Both the position numbers and the translations under genes were made by a program. Under the pieces are notes generated by a model, which did not search any database, was not told the origin of the DNA, and saw only the letters and a list, made by a program, of their open reading frames with translations. Shown one piece after another: positions 19,101-27,066 of a stretch of 64,000 bases of DNA (its first letter is position 1; each line of letters begins with the position of its first letter). Source of the stretch: Guyparkeria halophila (GTDB lineage: Bacteria > Pseudomonadota > Gammaproteobacteria > Halothiobacillales > Halothiobacillaceae); the NCBI RefSeq assembly GCF_034479635.1, contig NZ_CP140153.1:2053501-2117500 (forward strand), written 5' to 3'.

Positions 19101-19562
19101 CCGATGCAGAACGCGAGCACCGAGGTCGACCTGGGCGAACCCGCGCTGATCCCGGAGGACTTTGTCAACGACGTTCACACCCGACTGACGCTCTACAAGC
19201 GCCTGTCGACGGCGACGGACGACGAGGCGCTCGACGAGCTCAAGGTGGAGCTGATCGACCGCTTCGGCCTGCTGCCCGAGCCGGTGGTCGCCCTGGTCGA
19301 GACCCATCGCCTGCGCATTCGCGCCCGCCGGCTCGGCATCACCAAGCTCGAACTCACGTCACGCGGCGGGCGCCTGATCTTCGGCGAGGATGCCCGCATC
19401 GACCCGGCCAAGCTGGTCGCCGCCGTGCAGGCCGCCCCGGAGACCTACCGCCTGTCGGCCGACACCCTGCGCTTTAACCGGGACATGCCGACGCTCGATG
19501 ATCGCCTGAAGACCATCGAGGTCATCCTGCAGGACATTGCCCTGCCCGAGACCGCCACCTAA
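16107..19562 (+). CDS. mfd: Transcription-repair coupling factor
   Basis: Mfd pushes stalled RNA polymerase off damaged DNA and recruits UvrA. The 1151-residue protein (E. coli 1148) has the UvrB-like N-terminal region, the CarD-like polymerase-interacting domain (about 477-535, with HEDHGVGRFQGLVTLE), a RecG-type translocase with Walker A GDVGFGKTEVAMR (about 628-640), IIDEEQRFGV and TATPIPRTLNMALSG, and the C-terminal TRCF domain. A longer frame is open to 15891, but MSDAKQ at 16107 gives the family length. It ends 16 bases before the RDD gene. uvrC lies elsewhere in the window. Confidence 0.97.
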   Translation: MSDAKQSIAQPADHRDPIYLRVHTELGRALATRLAAVAADRPVLAVLPDSRAVNDTRAALAFLGVEASIFPDWEVLPYDRFSPHQDLISDRLSRLWRLPGESRGLTLIAAPTLLQRLPPPAFVTGQGMVLEVGQRLDREAYRQQLAAAGYSLVSTVEQHGEYALRGGLIDVFPMGANEPVRIDLFDDEIETLRHFDPESQRSTETVEAITLLPAREYPLTDKGIATFRQNWRNTFPGDPTSAPIYKQVSEGLVPAGIESYLPLFFESTATLFDFLPDSARLLLFDGVEQSLEAFVHETSERFAQRAGDIDHPILAPEALYQTPEEFGEQLKRLPRWQLVAGNDERFPQAADIADRPLPDLTAGSAAQPAVIERLAEFVRGFDGHTLLVAESSGRRQALIEQTAAVGLEPLAIKGWDQADKAPVTIAVAELEHGAILPAAGRPVAVISETNLFAERVAQRRAKSRRGRDADAIIQNLDDLAIGAPVVHEDHGVGRFQGLVTLEMNDQQQEYLLLTYADDDKLYVPVSSLERISRYTGGAEETAPLHRLGSGQWEKAKKRAAQQVHDVAAELLDVHARRAARKGTSLKADEADYRQFAEEFAFEPTDDQRLAIEQVLVDMAAGQPMDRVVCGDVGFGKTEVAMRAAFVAVENHAQVAVLVPTTLLAEQHLRNFRDRFSNWPVTIESLSRLSGGKKTGELRERIKAGQVDIVIGTHKLLRDSPEFANLGLVIIDEEQRFGVRDKERLKALRAEVDMLTLTATPIPRTLNMALSGIRDLSIIATPPRERLAVKTVILRWDEVQIREAIQRELKRGGQVYFLYNEVKSIDRMARLVEEIVPEARIGVAHGQMGERGLEQVMSDFYHQRFNVLVSTTIIESGIDIPTANTILIHRADKFGLAQLHQLRGRVGRSHHRAYAYLITPEPGQLTPDAQKRLEAIAALEDLGVGFTLSTHDLEIRGAGELLGSGQSGQMHEVGYRYYMQLLDRAVAAIRQGREPALDAPMQNASTEVDLGEPALIPEDFVNDVHTRLTLYKRLSTATDDEALDELKVELIDRFGLLPEPVVALVETHRLRIRARRLGITKLELTSRGGRLIFGEDARIDPAKLVAAVQAAPETYRLSADTLRFNRDMPTLDDRLKTIEVILQDIALPETAT

Positions 19563-19578
19563 TCACCAGGGCCGAGAA

Positions 19579-20040
19579 ATGACCGACGCCAGTGAACGCG
19601 ACACACCCAAGCGCCCCGCCCGCACCGCCCCGCTGTGGCGACGGGCCGCGGCGCTGTTCTACGACATGCTGTTCGTCATCGCCGTCGTGATCCTGGCCAC
19701 CTTCATCGCGCTGGTGTTCACCGGCGGCGAGCCCGTGCCGCCGGAAGGCCCCGTGCAGTGGCTGTTCCGTGGCTACCTGCTGGCGTGGATCGCGGCCTAT
19801 TTCGTGTTCTTCTGGTGCCGCTTCGGCCAGACGCCCGGCATGAAGGTCTGGCGCCTGCTGCTGATCCGCGAGCGGGCGGGCGCTTGCCTTGGACCGATGC
19901 TGGCGCGTTTCGGCTTTGGTCTGCTCAGTCTCGCGACTCTCGGCCTGCTGTTTTTCGCCGCCCGCCGCGACCCGCAGCGGCGCAGCTGGATCGACGATCG
20001 CCAGGCGATGCGGGTGGTGCAGTTGCTGCCCGGCGGCTGA
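19579..20040 (+). CDS. RDD family membrane protein
   Basis: This 153-residue protein has the RDD pattern: RRAAALFYDMLFVIAVVILA (Arg...Asp in the first membrane segment), a second membrane segment at about 71-86, GQTPGMKVWRLLLI and a third hydrophobic stretch near 110-126. RDD proteins are poorly understood; some have been linked to ion transport. The ATG after CCGAGAA is preferred over one 14 codons upstream, which would overlap mfd. It probably shares the mfd transcript and ends at a bidirectional terminator. Confidence 0.85.
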   Translation: MTDASERDTPKRPARTAPLWRRAAALFYDMLFVIAVVILATFIALVFTGGEPVPPEGPVQWLFRGYLLAWIAAYFVFFWCRFGQTPGMKVWRLLLIRERAGACLGPMLARFGFGLLSLATLGLLFFAARRDPQRRSWIDDRQAMRVVQLLPGG

Positions 20041-20077
20041 CGCAACCCGGCCGATCCAGGAGAACGAACCCAAAAAG

Positions 20078-20110
20078 AAAGGCCCCGCGGACGCATGTCC
20101 CGGGGCCTTT
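20078..20110. terminator. Bidirectional terminator between the RDD gene and ftsZ
   Basis: A 10-bp stem AAAGGCCCCG / CGGGGCCTTT lies between convergent genes. The minus-strand exit is T-rich (CTTTTTGG), giving good termination of the dcw transcript after ftsZ. The plus-strand exit has only TTTG and is weaker. Confidence 0.75.
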
Positions 20111-20158
20111 GACTTGCCTCGCGAGTTTTCACCCCGGCGATCAACCGGGGACCCTCAT

Positions 20159-21319
20159 TCAGTCCGCCTGGTGGCGCAGGAATGACGGGATATCGATGGT
20201 GTCGAGATTGATCGCGGTGTTGCCGCGATGTGCCGCGCCGGCGTAGGCCTGCTGGGCCTCGGCACGCGTCGGCTCGGCCTGCTCGGTCGACTCCTCGCGG
20301 CGAGCCGCGTTGTCGATCACCACGCGCGGCTTGCTCGACTCGGCGCTGACGTTCTTGATCCGCGACAGGCCGGTCGCCACCAGCGTGACGCGCAGCTGGC
20401 CGTCGAGCTCGTCGTCGACCGCGGTGCCCACCTTGACCACCGCCTCGTCGCCGGCCAGCTCCTGGACCATCTCACCGATCTCCATGAACTCGCCGATCGA
20501 CAGATCGCCGTTGGAGGTGACGTTGACCAGGATGCCCTCGGCACCGGTGAGGTTGATGTCGTCGAGCAGCGGGCTGTGGATGGCGGCCTCGGCGGCCTCG
20601 GCGGCGCGGTTGTCGCCGGTGCCGATGCCGGTGCCCATCATCGCCGTGCCCTTCTCGGTCATGATCGCGCGCACGTCGGCAAAGTCGAGGTTGATCTCGC
20701 CCGGACGGGTAATCAGCTCGGAGATGCCGGCCACGGCAGTGAACAGCACCTCGTTGGCGGCGGCAAAGGCATCACGCAGGGCCGCCTGCTTGCCCATCAC
20801 CGCGGTGAGCTGGTCGTTGGGGATGACGATCAGCGAGTCGACGTTGTCCTCGAGCTCCTGGATGCCTTCCATCGCCACCGAGGTGCGCTTCTTGCCCTCG
20901 AAGGAGAACGGCCGGGTAACCACCGCCACGGTGAGAATGTTCATGTCGCGGGCGATCTGGGCGATCACCGGTGCCGCGCCGGTGCCGGTACCCCCGCCCA
21001 TGCCGGTGGTGATGAACAGCATGTTGGCATCACTGATTGCCTCCTGGATCTGTTCGCGATCCTCGAGCGCGGCCTGGCGGCCCAGCTCGGGGTCGGCGCC
21101 GGCACCGAGGCCCTTGGTGATGTTCGCGCCGATCTGCAATTGCGACGGCGCGTTGCTTTTCACCAGCGCCTGGGCATCGGTGTTGGCACTGATGTACTCG
21201 ATGCCCTCGATGTGCTGTTGAACCATGTGAGCCACGGCGTTGCCGCCGCCCCCACCAACGCCGATGACCTTGATCTTGGCGCTTTCGGTCTGCATTTCAG
21301 CCATTGTCCAGTTGCTCAT
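20159..21319 (-). CDS. ftsZ: Cell division GTPase FtsZ
   Basis: FtsZ polymerises at mid-cell into the Z-ring that recruits the divisome. The 386-residue protein has the nucleotide-binding GVGGGGGNA (20-28), tubulin signature GGGTGTG (108-114), the T7 loop NLDFADVR (from 210) and, after a variable linker (about 320-372), the C-terminal peptide IDIPSFLRHQAD that binds FtsA/ZipA. AAGGAG sits about eight bases before the ATG. It is the last gene of the dcw cluster; lpxC does not follow. Confidence 0.99.
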   Translation of the reverse strand: MSNWTMAEMQTESAKIKVIGVGGGGGNAVAHMVQQHIEGIEYISANTDAQALVKSNAPSQLQIGANITKGLGAGADPELGRQAALEDREQIQEAISDANMLFITTGMGGGTGTGAAPVIAQIARDMNILTVAVVTRPFSFEGKKRTSVAMEGIQELEDNVDSLIVIPNDQLTAVMGKQAALRDAFAAANEVLFTAVAGISELITRPGEINLDFADVRAIMTEKGTAMMGTGIGTGDNRAAEAAEAAIHSPLLDDINLTGAEGILVNVTSNGDLSIGEFMEIGEMVQELAGDEAVVKVGTAVDDELDGQLRVTLVATGLSRIKNVSAESSKPRVVIDNAARREESTEQAEPTRAEAQQAYAGAAHRGNTAINLDTIDIPSFLRHQAD

Positions 21320-21365
21320 GGTGTCGTCTCCTTCTCTCGCGTGGCATTCAGATAAGTGGTGTGAA

Positions 21366-22610
21366 TCAGAGGTGATCGCGGAACCAGCCCTTCAGGCGTT
21401 CCAGAACATTTCCATGGGCCGTCGCCGGTCCATGGGCCGTTTGTTCGCGGGCCTGTTCCAGCCCGTGCAGCATCAAACCAATCCCGGCGGCGTTCGCCGG
21501 GTCTCCCAAGGCGTCCAGGTTGCCGACCACACCCTGGGGCGTACCCAGTCGGGCCGGCATCTGCAAAAAGTCCTCGGCCAACTCGACGAAGCCCGGCATC
21601 TGCGCCGTGCCACCGGTCAGCACCACGCCGGCGTTCACCAAGTTCTGGCAACCCGACTGGCGGACCTCCTCCTGCACGTAGGAGAGCAGCTCTTCGACCC
21701 GGGGGCGGACGATGCGCATCATCGTCTCCTGCGGGATGCGCCGCGGTGGGCGGCCGGAAACCCCCGGCACCTCGATGGCGCGTGAGGCCTCGCGTTCGTC
21801 CACCGTCCCCAAGTTGGCGTGGTTGATCTTGATCTTCTCGGCCTCCGCCGGCGGCGTGGTCAGGCCGTAGGAGAGGTCGTTGGTGATCTGCTCGCCGGCA
21901 ATCGGCAGCACCGCGGCGTAGCGCAGCGCCCCGCCGGTGTAGATGGCGATATCCGTGGTGCCACCGCCGATGTCGATCAGCACCACCCCGAGCTCGCGCT
22001 CGTCGTCGTTGAGCACGGCGCGGGCCGCGGCGATCGGCTCGAGGATGGTGCCCTCGACATGCACGTCACAGCGCTCGACGCACTTGATCACGTTCTGCAC
22101 GTTGTTCGCCGCCGAGGTGACGATGTGCACGTTCGCCTCGAGCCGGTGACCGCTCATGCCCTGCGGCTTGCGGATGCCGTCCTGCCCGTCGATGCGGAAT
22201 TCCTGCGGCTCGCAGTGCAGGATCTGCTGGCCGTCGGCGATCTTGACCGCCCGGGCCGACTGGATCACCTGGCTGACATCGGCGTCGGTGATCTCGCGCC
22301 CGCCGGTGCCGGTCATCCCCTGCGAATCCATGCTGCGCACGTGATCGCCGGCGACCCCGACCCACGCCGAGCCGATCTCGCAGTCCGACAGGGCGCTCGC
22401 CCCGTCGATCGCGCGGCGAATCGCCATCGAGGTGGATTCGATATCGACCACCGAGCCACGTCGCAGCCCCTTGTTGGTCGGATGCGAGCCGTAGCCGATC
22501 AGGCTCAGCCGCCCGTCGCCGTCGCATTCGCCAACGAGGGCCGCTACCTTGCTGGTGCCGATATCGAGTCCGACAACGAACTCCCGCTCTCCTTTTCTCA
22601 ACGCGCTCAT
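21366..22610 (-). CDS. ftsA: Cell division actin-like protein FtsA
   Basis: FtsA anchors FtsZ to the membrane and links it to later divisome proteins. The 414-residue ATPase has the phosphate-1 motif VGLDIGTSKVAALVGE, the 1C domain, IDIGGGTTDIAIYTGG, the GVVLTGGTAQMPGF block, and a C-terminal amphipathic helix (VLERLKGWFRDHL). The ATG at 22608-22610 fits the family N-terminus; the longer frame upstream is a shadow of ftsQ. It is 64 bases from ftsQ and 46 from ftsZ, the only real gaps in the cluster. A tiny reading frame overlaps its start. Confidence 0.98.
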   Translation of the reverse strand: MSALRKGEREFVVGLDIGTSKVAALVGECDGDGRLSLIGYGSHPTNKGLRRGSVVDIESTSMAIRRAIDGASALSDCEIGSAWVGVAGDHVRSMDSQGMTGTGGREITDADVSQVIQSARAVKIADGQQILHCEPQEFRIDGQDGIRKPQGMSGHRLEANVHIVTSAANNVQNVIKCVERCDVHVEGTILEPIAAARAVLNDDERELGVVLIDIGGGTTDIAIYTGGALRYAAVLPIAGEQITNDLSYGLTTPPAEAEKIKINHANLGTVDEREASRAIEVPGVSGRPPRRIPQETMMRIVRPRVEELLSYVQEEVRQSGCQNLVNAGVVLTGGTAQMPGFVELAEDFLQMPARLGTPQGVVGNLDALGDPANAAGIGLMLHGLEQAREQTAHGPATAHGNVLERLKGWFRDHL

Positions 22611-22666
22611 GCTCTGTTTCTGCCTTTGATTGCCATGGTTTCCGATCGCTTCCGGCTCCCGAACAT
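22607..22666 (-). CDS. Possible 19-residue basic leader peptide coupled to ftsA
   Basis: In the ftsQ-ftsA gap an ATG at 22664-22666, eight bases past the ftsQ stop, opens MFGSRKRSETMAIKGRNRA, whose TGA overlaps the ftsA ATG as ATGA, the same junction used through the rest of the cluster. Six of its 19 residues are Arg or Lys. No well-spaced ribosome site is visible, so this may be chance; if translated it could couple ftsA translation to ftsQ. I know of no homologue. Confidence 0.2.
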   Translation of the reverse strand: MFGSRKRSETMAIKGRNRA

Positions 22667-22674
22667 CCCTGTCG

Positions 22675-23484
22675 TCAGTCTTGTGTTGTCTTGTTGTTCG
22701 ATTTGTCGTCCGCGTCGCGCCACGCCACGGCAAAACCGTTGCTGTAGCGCAGGTCGATTCGCTCGACCTGATCCATCTTTCCCGCCAGCGTGTCCGGGTA
22801 GACGTCGAGCAGTCGCTGGAGGCGCGCCTCCAGCGATTCCTGCCCGGTCTGGATCACCGCCCCGGAGGCGAGCGACAGGCTCAACGACCCGCGCGGACTC
22901 ATCGCCACGCCGATCAGCTCCATCCCCACCCCGGCCAGCACAGGCTTGAGGCTGGTGTAGCGCTCCCAGACGGTCCACTGGCTGCCGGCAGGACCGGCAA
23001 GCTGCGGCAAGCGCAGGTCGACCGGCCGCCGCTGCGGTGCGAAGACCACGCCGGCGGCGCTCAGCAGTCGCTCCTCGTTCCAGGCGGCGATCGGCTGATG
23101 CGTCTGCAGGCTCACCAGCAGCCGATCCGGCCATTGCCGGGTAATGCGCACCTCGGTGAGCCAGCCGTCGTTGAGCAGTCGCTCGCGCAACGCCGTGATA
23201 TCCACCGTCCAGATGCCCTGCCCCAGCGCCGGCCAGAGTTCCTGGCGCACCTGCTCCTCCGTGACGAAGCGGTTGGCCCCGTCGATCTCCAGTGCCGCAA
23301 CCGGCGACTGGAGCTTGAGCCAGACCCGCTGCGAGACCAGCACCACCGCGGCGACGAAGGCCAGCCACAGCCCGATCCGCCAGGCCCAGCGCAATACCAC
23401 CCGCAGGCCGGTAATAAAGGCCGTCCAACGCTCGCGCCAACTCGGCCCGCGAGGCCTGACCCGGGAGGCACGTCGTGTTGTCAT
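22675..23484 (-). CDS. ftsQ: Cell division protein FtsQ
   Basis: FtsQ is a bitopic divisome protein that joins FtsB/FtsL to the ring. The 269-residue protein has a basic cytoplasmic N-terminus, one membrane segment (about 34-52), a POTRA domain beginning at VAALEIDGANRFVTEEQVRQ, and the beta domain with VSLQTHQPIAAWN and an RIDLRYSNGFAVAW block near the C-terminus. The ATG shares one base with the ddlB stop (TGATG); a TTG one codon earlier is possible but less likely. Confidence 0.95.
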   Translation of the reverse strand: MTTRRASRVRPRGPSWRERWTAFITGLRVVLRWAWRIGLWLAFVAAVVLVSQRVWLKLQSPVAALEIDGANRFVTEEQVRQELWPALGQGIWTVDITALRERLLNDGWLTEVRITRQWPDRLLVSLQTHQPIAAWNEERLLSAAGVVFAPQRRPVDLRLPQLAGPAGSQWTVWERYTSLKPVLAGVGMELIGVAMSPRGSLSLSLASGAVIQTGQESLEARLQRLLDVYPDTLAGKMDQVERIDLRYSNGFAVAWRDADDKSNNKTTQD

Positions 23485-24503
23485 CAAACCGCTCCATCAG
23501 CCGACTCACCTCCCGTGGATGCCCCGGCCGGGTGGGCCCGGCTGGCCCCGCTGGCCCCGCTGGCCCCGCTGGCCAGGGTCTGCTCGAGAATGGCGACGCA
23601 CAGCCCGGGAAAATCCAGGCCCACCGCACGCGCAGCCATGGGCACCAGCGAATGACTGGTCATCCCCGGCACCGTGTTCACCTCGATCAACCAGTGCCGC
23701 CCCTCGGCGTCACGAATGAAATCCACCCGGCCCCAGCCGCGCGCGCCGATCAGGGCGAACGCCGTCCGGGCCGCCTCGGCCAGCCGAGCCTCTTCCTCGT
23801 CGGCGAGGCCACAGGGAATCCGGTAGCCGGTGTCCTCGGCCTCGTACTTGGCCTGGTAGTCGTAGAAGGCATGCTCGGCGCTGGCCTCGATCCGGATCGC
23901 CGGGAGTCTCTGCTGGCCCAGGATGGCGACGGTGTACTCGCCACCGGCGATGAACTGCTCGACCATCACCTCGCCGTGGGCAGCGGCGTCACGGAACGCC
24001 GGTTCGACGCCCGCCGGGTCGTCGACCTTGCTCACCCCCACGCTCGAGCCGTCGGCGGTGGGCTTGATAATCACGGGCCAACCCAGCGTCTCGGCGGCCT
24101 CGCGGGCCGCGGCGAGGCCGTCGACTACCGCGAAGGCGGGCGTGTCCAGCCCCGCGTCCCGCCAGATGCGCTTGCACAGCACCTTGTCCATGCCGACCGC
24201 CGAGGCGGCCATGCCGCTGCCGCTGTAGGGCACCTCATTCAGGTCGAGCAGGGCCTGGACCTGACCGTCTTCACCCCCCCGGCCATGCAGGGCGATGAAG
24301 ACCCGGTCGATGCTCTGGTTGACCAGCCGCCGGCCGAGGTCGCGGGCGCCGGCACGATTCAGATCGACGCCGATCGCATCCACCCCGCGCGACAACAGAC
24401 CCTCGAGCACCGCCCGACCGCTGGCGAGCGAGACCTCGCGCTCGGCCGACCAGCCGCCCATCAGGACCATCACGCGCCCCAAGGCCTGAATCGATTCGTT
24501 CAT
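23484..24503 (-). CDS. ddlB: D-alanine--D-alanine ligase
   Basis: Ddl makes the D-Ala-D-Ala dipeptide for the peptidoglycan stem. The 339-residue ATP-grasp protein has LMGGWSAEREVSL, ALHGRGGEDGQVQ, PYSGSGMAASAVGMDK, KPTADGSSVGVS and GWGRVDFI...EVNTVPGMTSHSLVP. The start overlaps the murC stop (ATGA). The C-terminus runs about 25 residues past the usual end in an Ala/Ser/Gly-rich tail coded by a 9-bp tandem repeat, an oddity unlikely to touch the active site. Confidence 0.97.
   Translation of the reverse strand: MNESIQALGRVMVLMGGWSAEREVSLASGRAVLEGLLSRGVDAIGVDLNRAGARDLGRRLVNQSIDRVFIALHGRGGEDGQVQALLDLNEVPYSGSGMAASAVGMDKVLCKRIWRDAGLDTPAFAVVDGLAAAREAAETLGWPVIIKPTADGSSVGVSKVDDPAGVEPAFRDAAAHGEVMVEQFIAGGEYTVAILGQQRLPAIRIEASAEHAFYDYQAKYEAEDTGYRIPCGLADEEEARLAEAARTAFALIGARGWGRVDFIRDAEGRHWLIEVNTVPGMTSHSLVPMAARAVGLDFPGLCVAILEQTLASGASGASGASRAHPAGASTGGESADGAV
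23542..23573 (+). repeat. 9-bp tandem repeat in the ddlB 3' end
   Basis: CTGGCCCCG occurs three times in tandem (23542-23568) plus a partial copy. On the coding strand it encodes repeated Ala-Ser-Gly units in the DdlB tail. Being in units of three codons, changes in copy number would stay in frame. Confidence 0.9.
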
Positions 24504-25936
24504 GCCCGATCCTCCCATTGCTCCAGCAGCAGTCCCGGCAAGCTGCCGACGTTGCCGGCCCCGAGGGTCAACACGATGCCGTCCTCGCGCACCATGTCGT
24601 CGATCACCTCGGCCACCTGGGCCGGCTCGGTGACGAACACCGGGTCGACCTGGCCGCGGGCACGAATCGCGCGGGCCAGGCTGCGGCCATCGGCGCCGGC
24701 AATCGGCTGCTGCCCGGCGGCATAGACCTCCATCAGGATCAGCTGGTCAACCTGCGAGAGCACCTCGACGAAGTCCTCGAACAGATCGCGGGTGCGGGTG
24801 TAGCGATGCGGTTGGAAGATCAGGAGCAACGGCTCGTCCGGCCAGGCATCGCGCACCGCGGCCAGGGTCGCGGCGACCTCGCGCGGATGATGGCCATAGT
24901 CGTCGAGCAGCATCCGCCGGCCCTGAGTGAAGGCGAGCGAGCCGCGACGCTCGAGCCGACGCCCGACGCCCTTGAACCCGGTCAGTGCCCGGACGATCGC
25001 CTCGCCGTCGACACCCAGGTCATGGGCGACCGTGATCGCCGCCAGCGCGTTGAGGATGTTGTGCCGTCCCGGCATCGCCAGCCGGCAGTGCCACGACTCG
25101 CCGCCCGGCAGGCTGACGTCGAAGCTCGACTCGAAACCGTCGCTGTGGATGTCGGTCGCGCGCACGTCGGCCTGCGCATCAATGCCATAAGTCAACACCT
25201 GGCGACCCACGCGATCGACGATGCTCATCGTGTGACTGTCATCGGCACACAGCACCGCCAACCCGTAGAACGGCAGGTTGTGCAGGAACTCGACGAAGTG
25301 ATCCAGCAGCTTGGAGAAATCGTTGTCGTAGGTCTCGAGGTGATCGGCGTCGATGTTGGTGACCACCGCGACGTGCGGCTGCAGGTGCAGGAACGAGGCA
25401 TCCGACTCGTCGGCCTCGGCCAGCAGGTATTCCCCCCGGCCGAGGCGCGCGTTCGAGGCGCTGGACAGCAGCTTGCCGCCGATCACGTAGGTCGGATCGA
25501 GCCCCGCCTCGGCCATGATCGCGGCCAACAGCGAGGTGGTGGTGGTCTTGCCGTGCGTGCCGGCCACCGCCAGCCCGATCCGAAAGCGCATGATCTCGGC
25601 GAGCATCTCGGCGCGACGCACCACTGGCATGCGGTGTTCATGCGCCGCCACCAGTTCCGGGTTGTCCGCGGCGATCGCGGTCGAGACCACCAATACGTCG
25701 GCCCCGGCAAGATTCTCCGTGGCATGACCGATGAACACCTCGATGCCCAGCTCACGCAGGTGACCCACCGCCGGCGATTCGTTCATGTCCGAGCCGGAGA
25801 CCACGAAGCCCAGCGTGTGCAGCACCTCGGCGATACCGCTCATGCCCGCCCCGCCGATACCGACGAAGTGCAGGTGGCGCACCTTGCGCATGCGCACCTG
25901 GGCGACCGGGGCGAAATCGGCTGTCACTGCATCCAT
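24500..25936 (-). CDS. murC: UDP-N-acetylmuramate--L-alanine ligase
   Basis: MurC adds L-Ala to UDP-MurNAc, the first stem-peptide step. The 478-residue Mur ligase has the UDP-binding HFVGIGGAGMSGIAEVL (24-40), the ATP loop GTHGKTTTTS (126-135), ADESDASF, and VTNIDADHLE. The start codon shares a base with the murG stop (TAATG). An ATG at codon 16 is possible, but the overlap favours the first. MurB is not adjacent, unlike in some gammaproteobacteria. Confidence 0.98.
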   Translation of the reverse strand: MDAVTADFAPVAQVRMRKVRHLHFVGIGGAGMSGIAEVLHTLGFVVSGSDMNESPAVGHLRELGIEVFIGHATENLAGADVLVVSTAIAADNPELVAAHEHRMPVVRRAEMLAEIMRFRIGLAVAGTHGKTTTTSLLAAIMAEAGLDPTYVIGGKLLSSASNARLGRGEYLLAEADESDASFLHLQPHVAVVTNIDADHLETYDNDFSKLLDHFVEFLHNLPFYGLAVLCADDSHTMSIVDRVGRQVLTYGIDAQADVRATDIHSDGFESSFDVSLPGGESWHCRLAMPGRHNILNALAAITVAHDLGVDGEAIVRALTGFKGVGRRLERRGSLAFTQGRRMLLDDYGHHPREVAATLAAVRDAWPDEPLLLIFQPHRYTRTRDLFEDFVEVLSQVDQLILMEVYAAGQQPIAGADGRSLARAIRARGQVDPVFVTEPAQVAEVIDDMVREDGIVLTLGAGNVGSLPGLLLEQWEDRA

Positions 25937-27066
25937 TACCGGCCCTCCCCGGATGGGTTGTTGTTGGGTTGCGCGGCGATCACGTCCTCGCAGATCGCCG
26001 TGATGCGCGCGGTACTATCCGGCACGGCGGCTTCGCGGGCCCGCGTCGCCATGTCGAGCAGAGCGGCCCGGTCGGCCAGCAACGGCCCGAGCAGACGGGC
26101 CAGGGTGTCGACGTCGGCCTCGCGCTGGTTGAGCAGTCGCGCGGCGCCCTGCGCCACCAGCCAGGCGGCATTGAATCGCTGGTGATCGTCGACGGCGTGC
26201 GGGAACGGCACGAACAGCGCCCCGATACCCGCCGCGGCGATCTCGGCGACGGTCATGGCGCCCGCCCGGGCAATGACGAAGTCCGCCCAGCCGAAGGCCT
26301 CGGCCATGTCGTCGATGTATCCCGATACCTCGTGGCGGCTGCCCGCACCCCAATCGGCGACGTCGTAATGGGCAACGGCGGTCTCCAGGTGGCGTGGCCC
26401 CGCCTGGTGACGCACGATCAGGTCAGTGCGCTGACTGATGCGCGCCAGGGCCTGAGGCACGGCCTCGTTGAGTGCCTGGGCCCCCAGGCTGCCGCCCAGC
26501 ACCAGCACGCGCACCGGCCCGTCGCGCCCCTCGAAACGCGTGGTCGGTGCCGGTAGCTCGGCAATGGCCGAACGCACCGGATTACCCACCACCTGCTCGG
26601 CCGGCAGCGTGCGACCGAAGGCCTTCGGGTAGGCGGCCAGCGTGACGCGGGCCAATCGGGACAGCACGCGGTTGGTCAGACCGGCGATGGCGTTCTGTTC
26701 GTGAATCACCAGCGGACGGCGGGTCAGCCACGCGGCCAGGCCACCCGGGCCGGCGGCAAAGCCACCCATGCCTATGACCAATGCGGGCCGATGGCGGCGC
26801 AACAACCGACCGGCCTGCCAGACGGCATGCAGCAGGCGGAAGGGGGCCGCCAGGCGCGTGCTGAAGCCCTTGCCGCGCAGGCCGCCGATGGCGAGATAGT
26901 CGATCGGATAGCCGGCCTCCGGCACCAGGCGGGATTCGATGCCCCGCTCGGTCCCCATCCAGCGAATGGCGTAGCCGCGCTCGGCCAGCGCCCCGGCCAC
27001 GGCCAGTGCCGGCACCACGTGCCCGCCGGTGCCGCCGGCCATGACATAGATCACCGCGCGGCTCAT
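25936..27066 (-). CDS. murG: UDP-GlcNAc:lipid I GlcNAc transferase
   Basis: MurG is a peripheral GT28 enzyme on the cytoplasmic face that turns lipid I into lipid II. The 376-residue protein starts MSRAVIYVMAGGTGGHVVPA (GGTGGH at 11-16) and contains GGLRGKG, IGMGGFAAGPG, HEQNAIAGLTNRVL, LVLGGSLGAQALNE and ARAGAMTVAEIAAAG. The ATG overlaps the ftsW stop. The same frame stays open 457 codons upstream through ftsW, but that part has no family similarity and reflects high GC. Confidence 0.98.
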   Translation of the reverse strand: MSRAVIYVMAGGTGGHVVPALAVAGALAERGYAIRWMGTERGIESRLVPEAGYPIDYLAIGGLRGKGFSTRLAAPFRLLHAVWQAGRLLRRHRPALVIGMGGFAAGPGGLAAWLTRRPLVIHEQNAIAGLTNRVLSRLARVTLAAYPKAFGRTLPAEQVVGNPVRSAIAELPAPTTRFEGRDGPVRVLVLGGSLGAQALNEAVPQALARISQRTDLIVRHQAGPRHLETAVAHYDVADWGAGSRHEVSGYIDDMAEAFGWADFVIARAGAMTVAEIAAAGIGALFVPFPHAVDDHQRFNAAWLVAQGAARLLNQREADVDTLARLLGPLLADRAALLDMATRAREAAVPDSTARITAICEDVIAAQPNNNPSGEGR

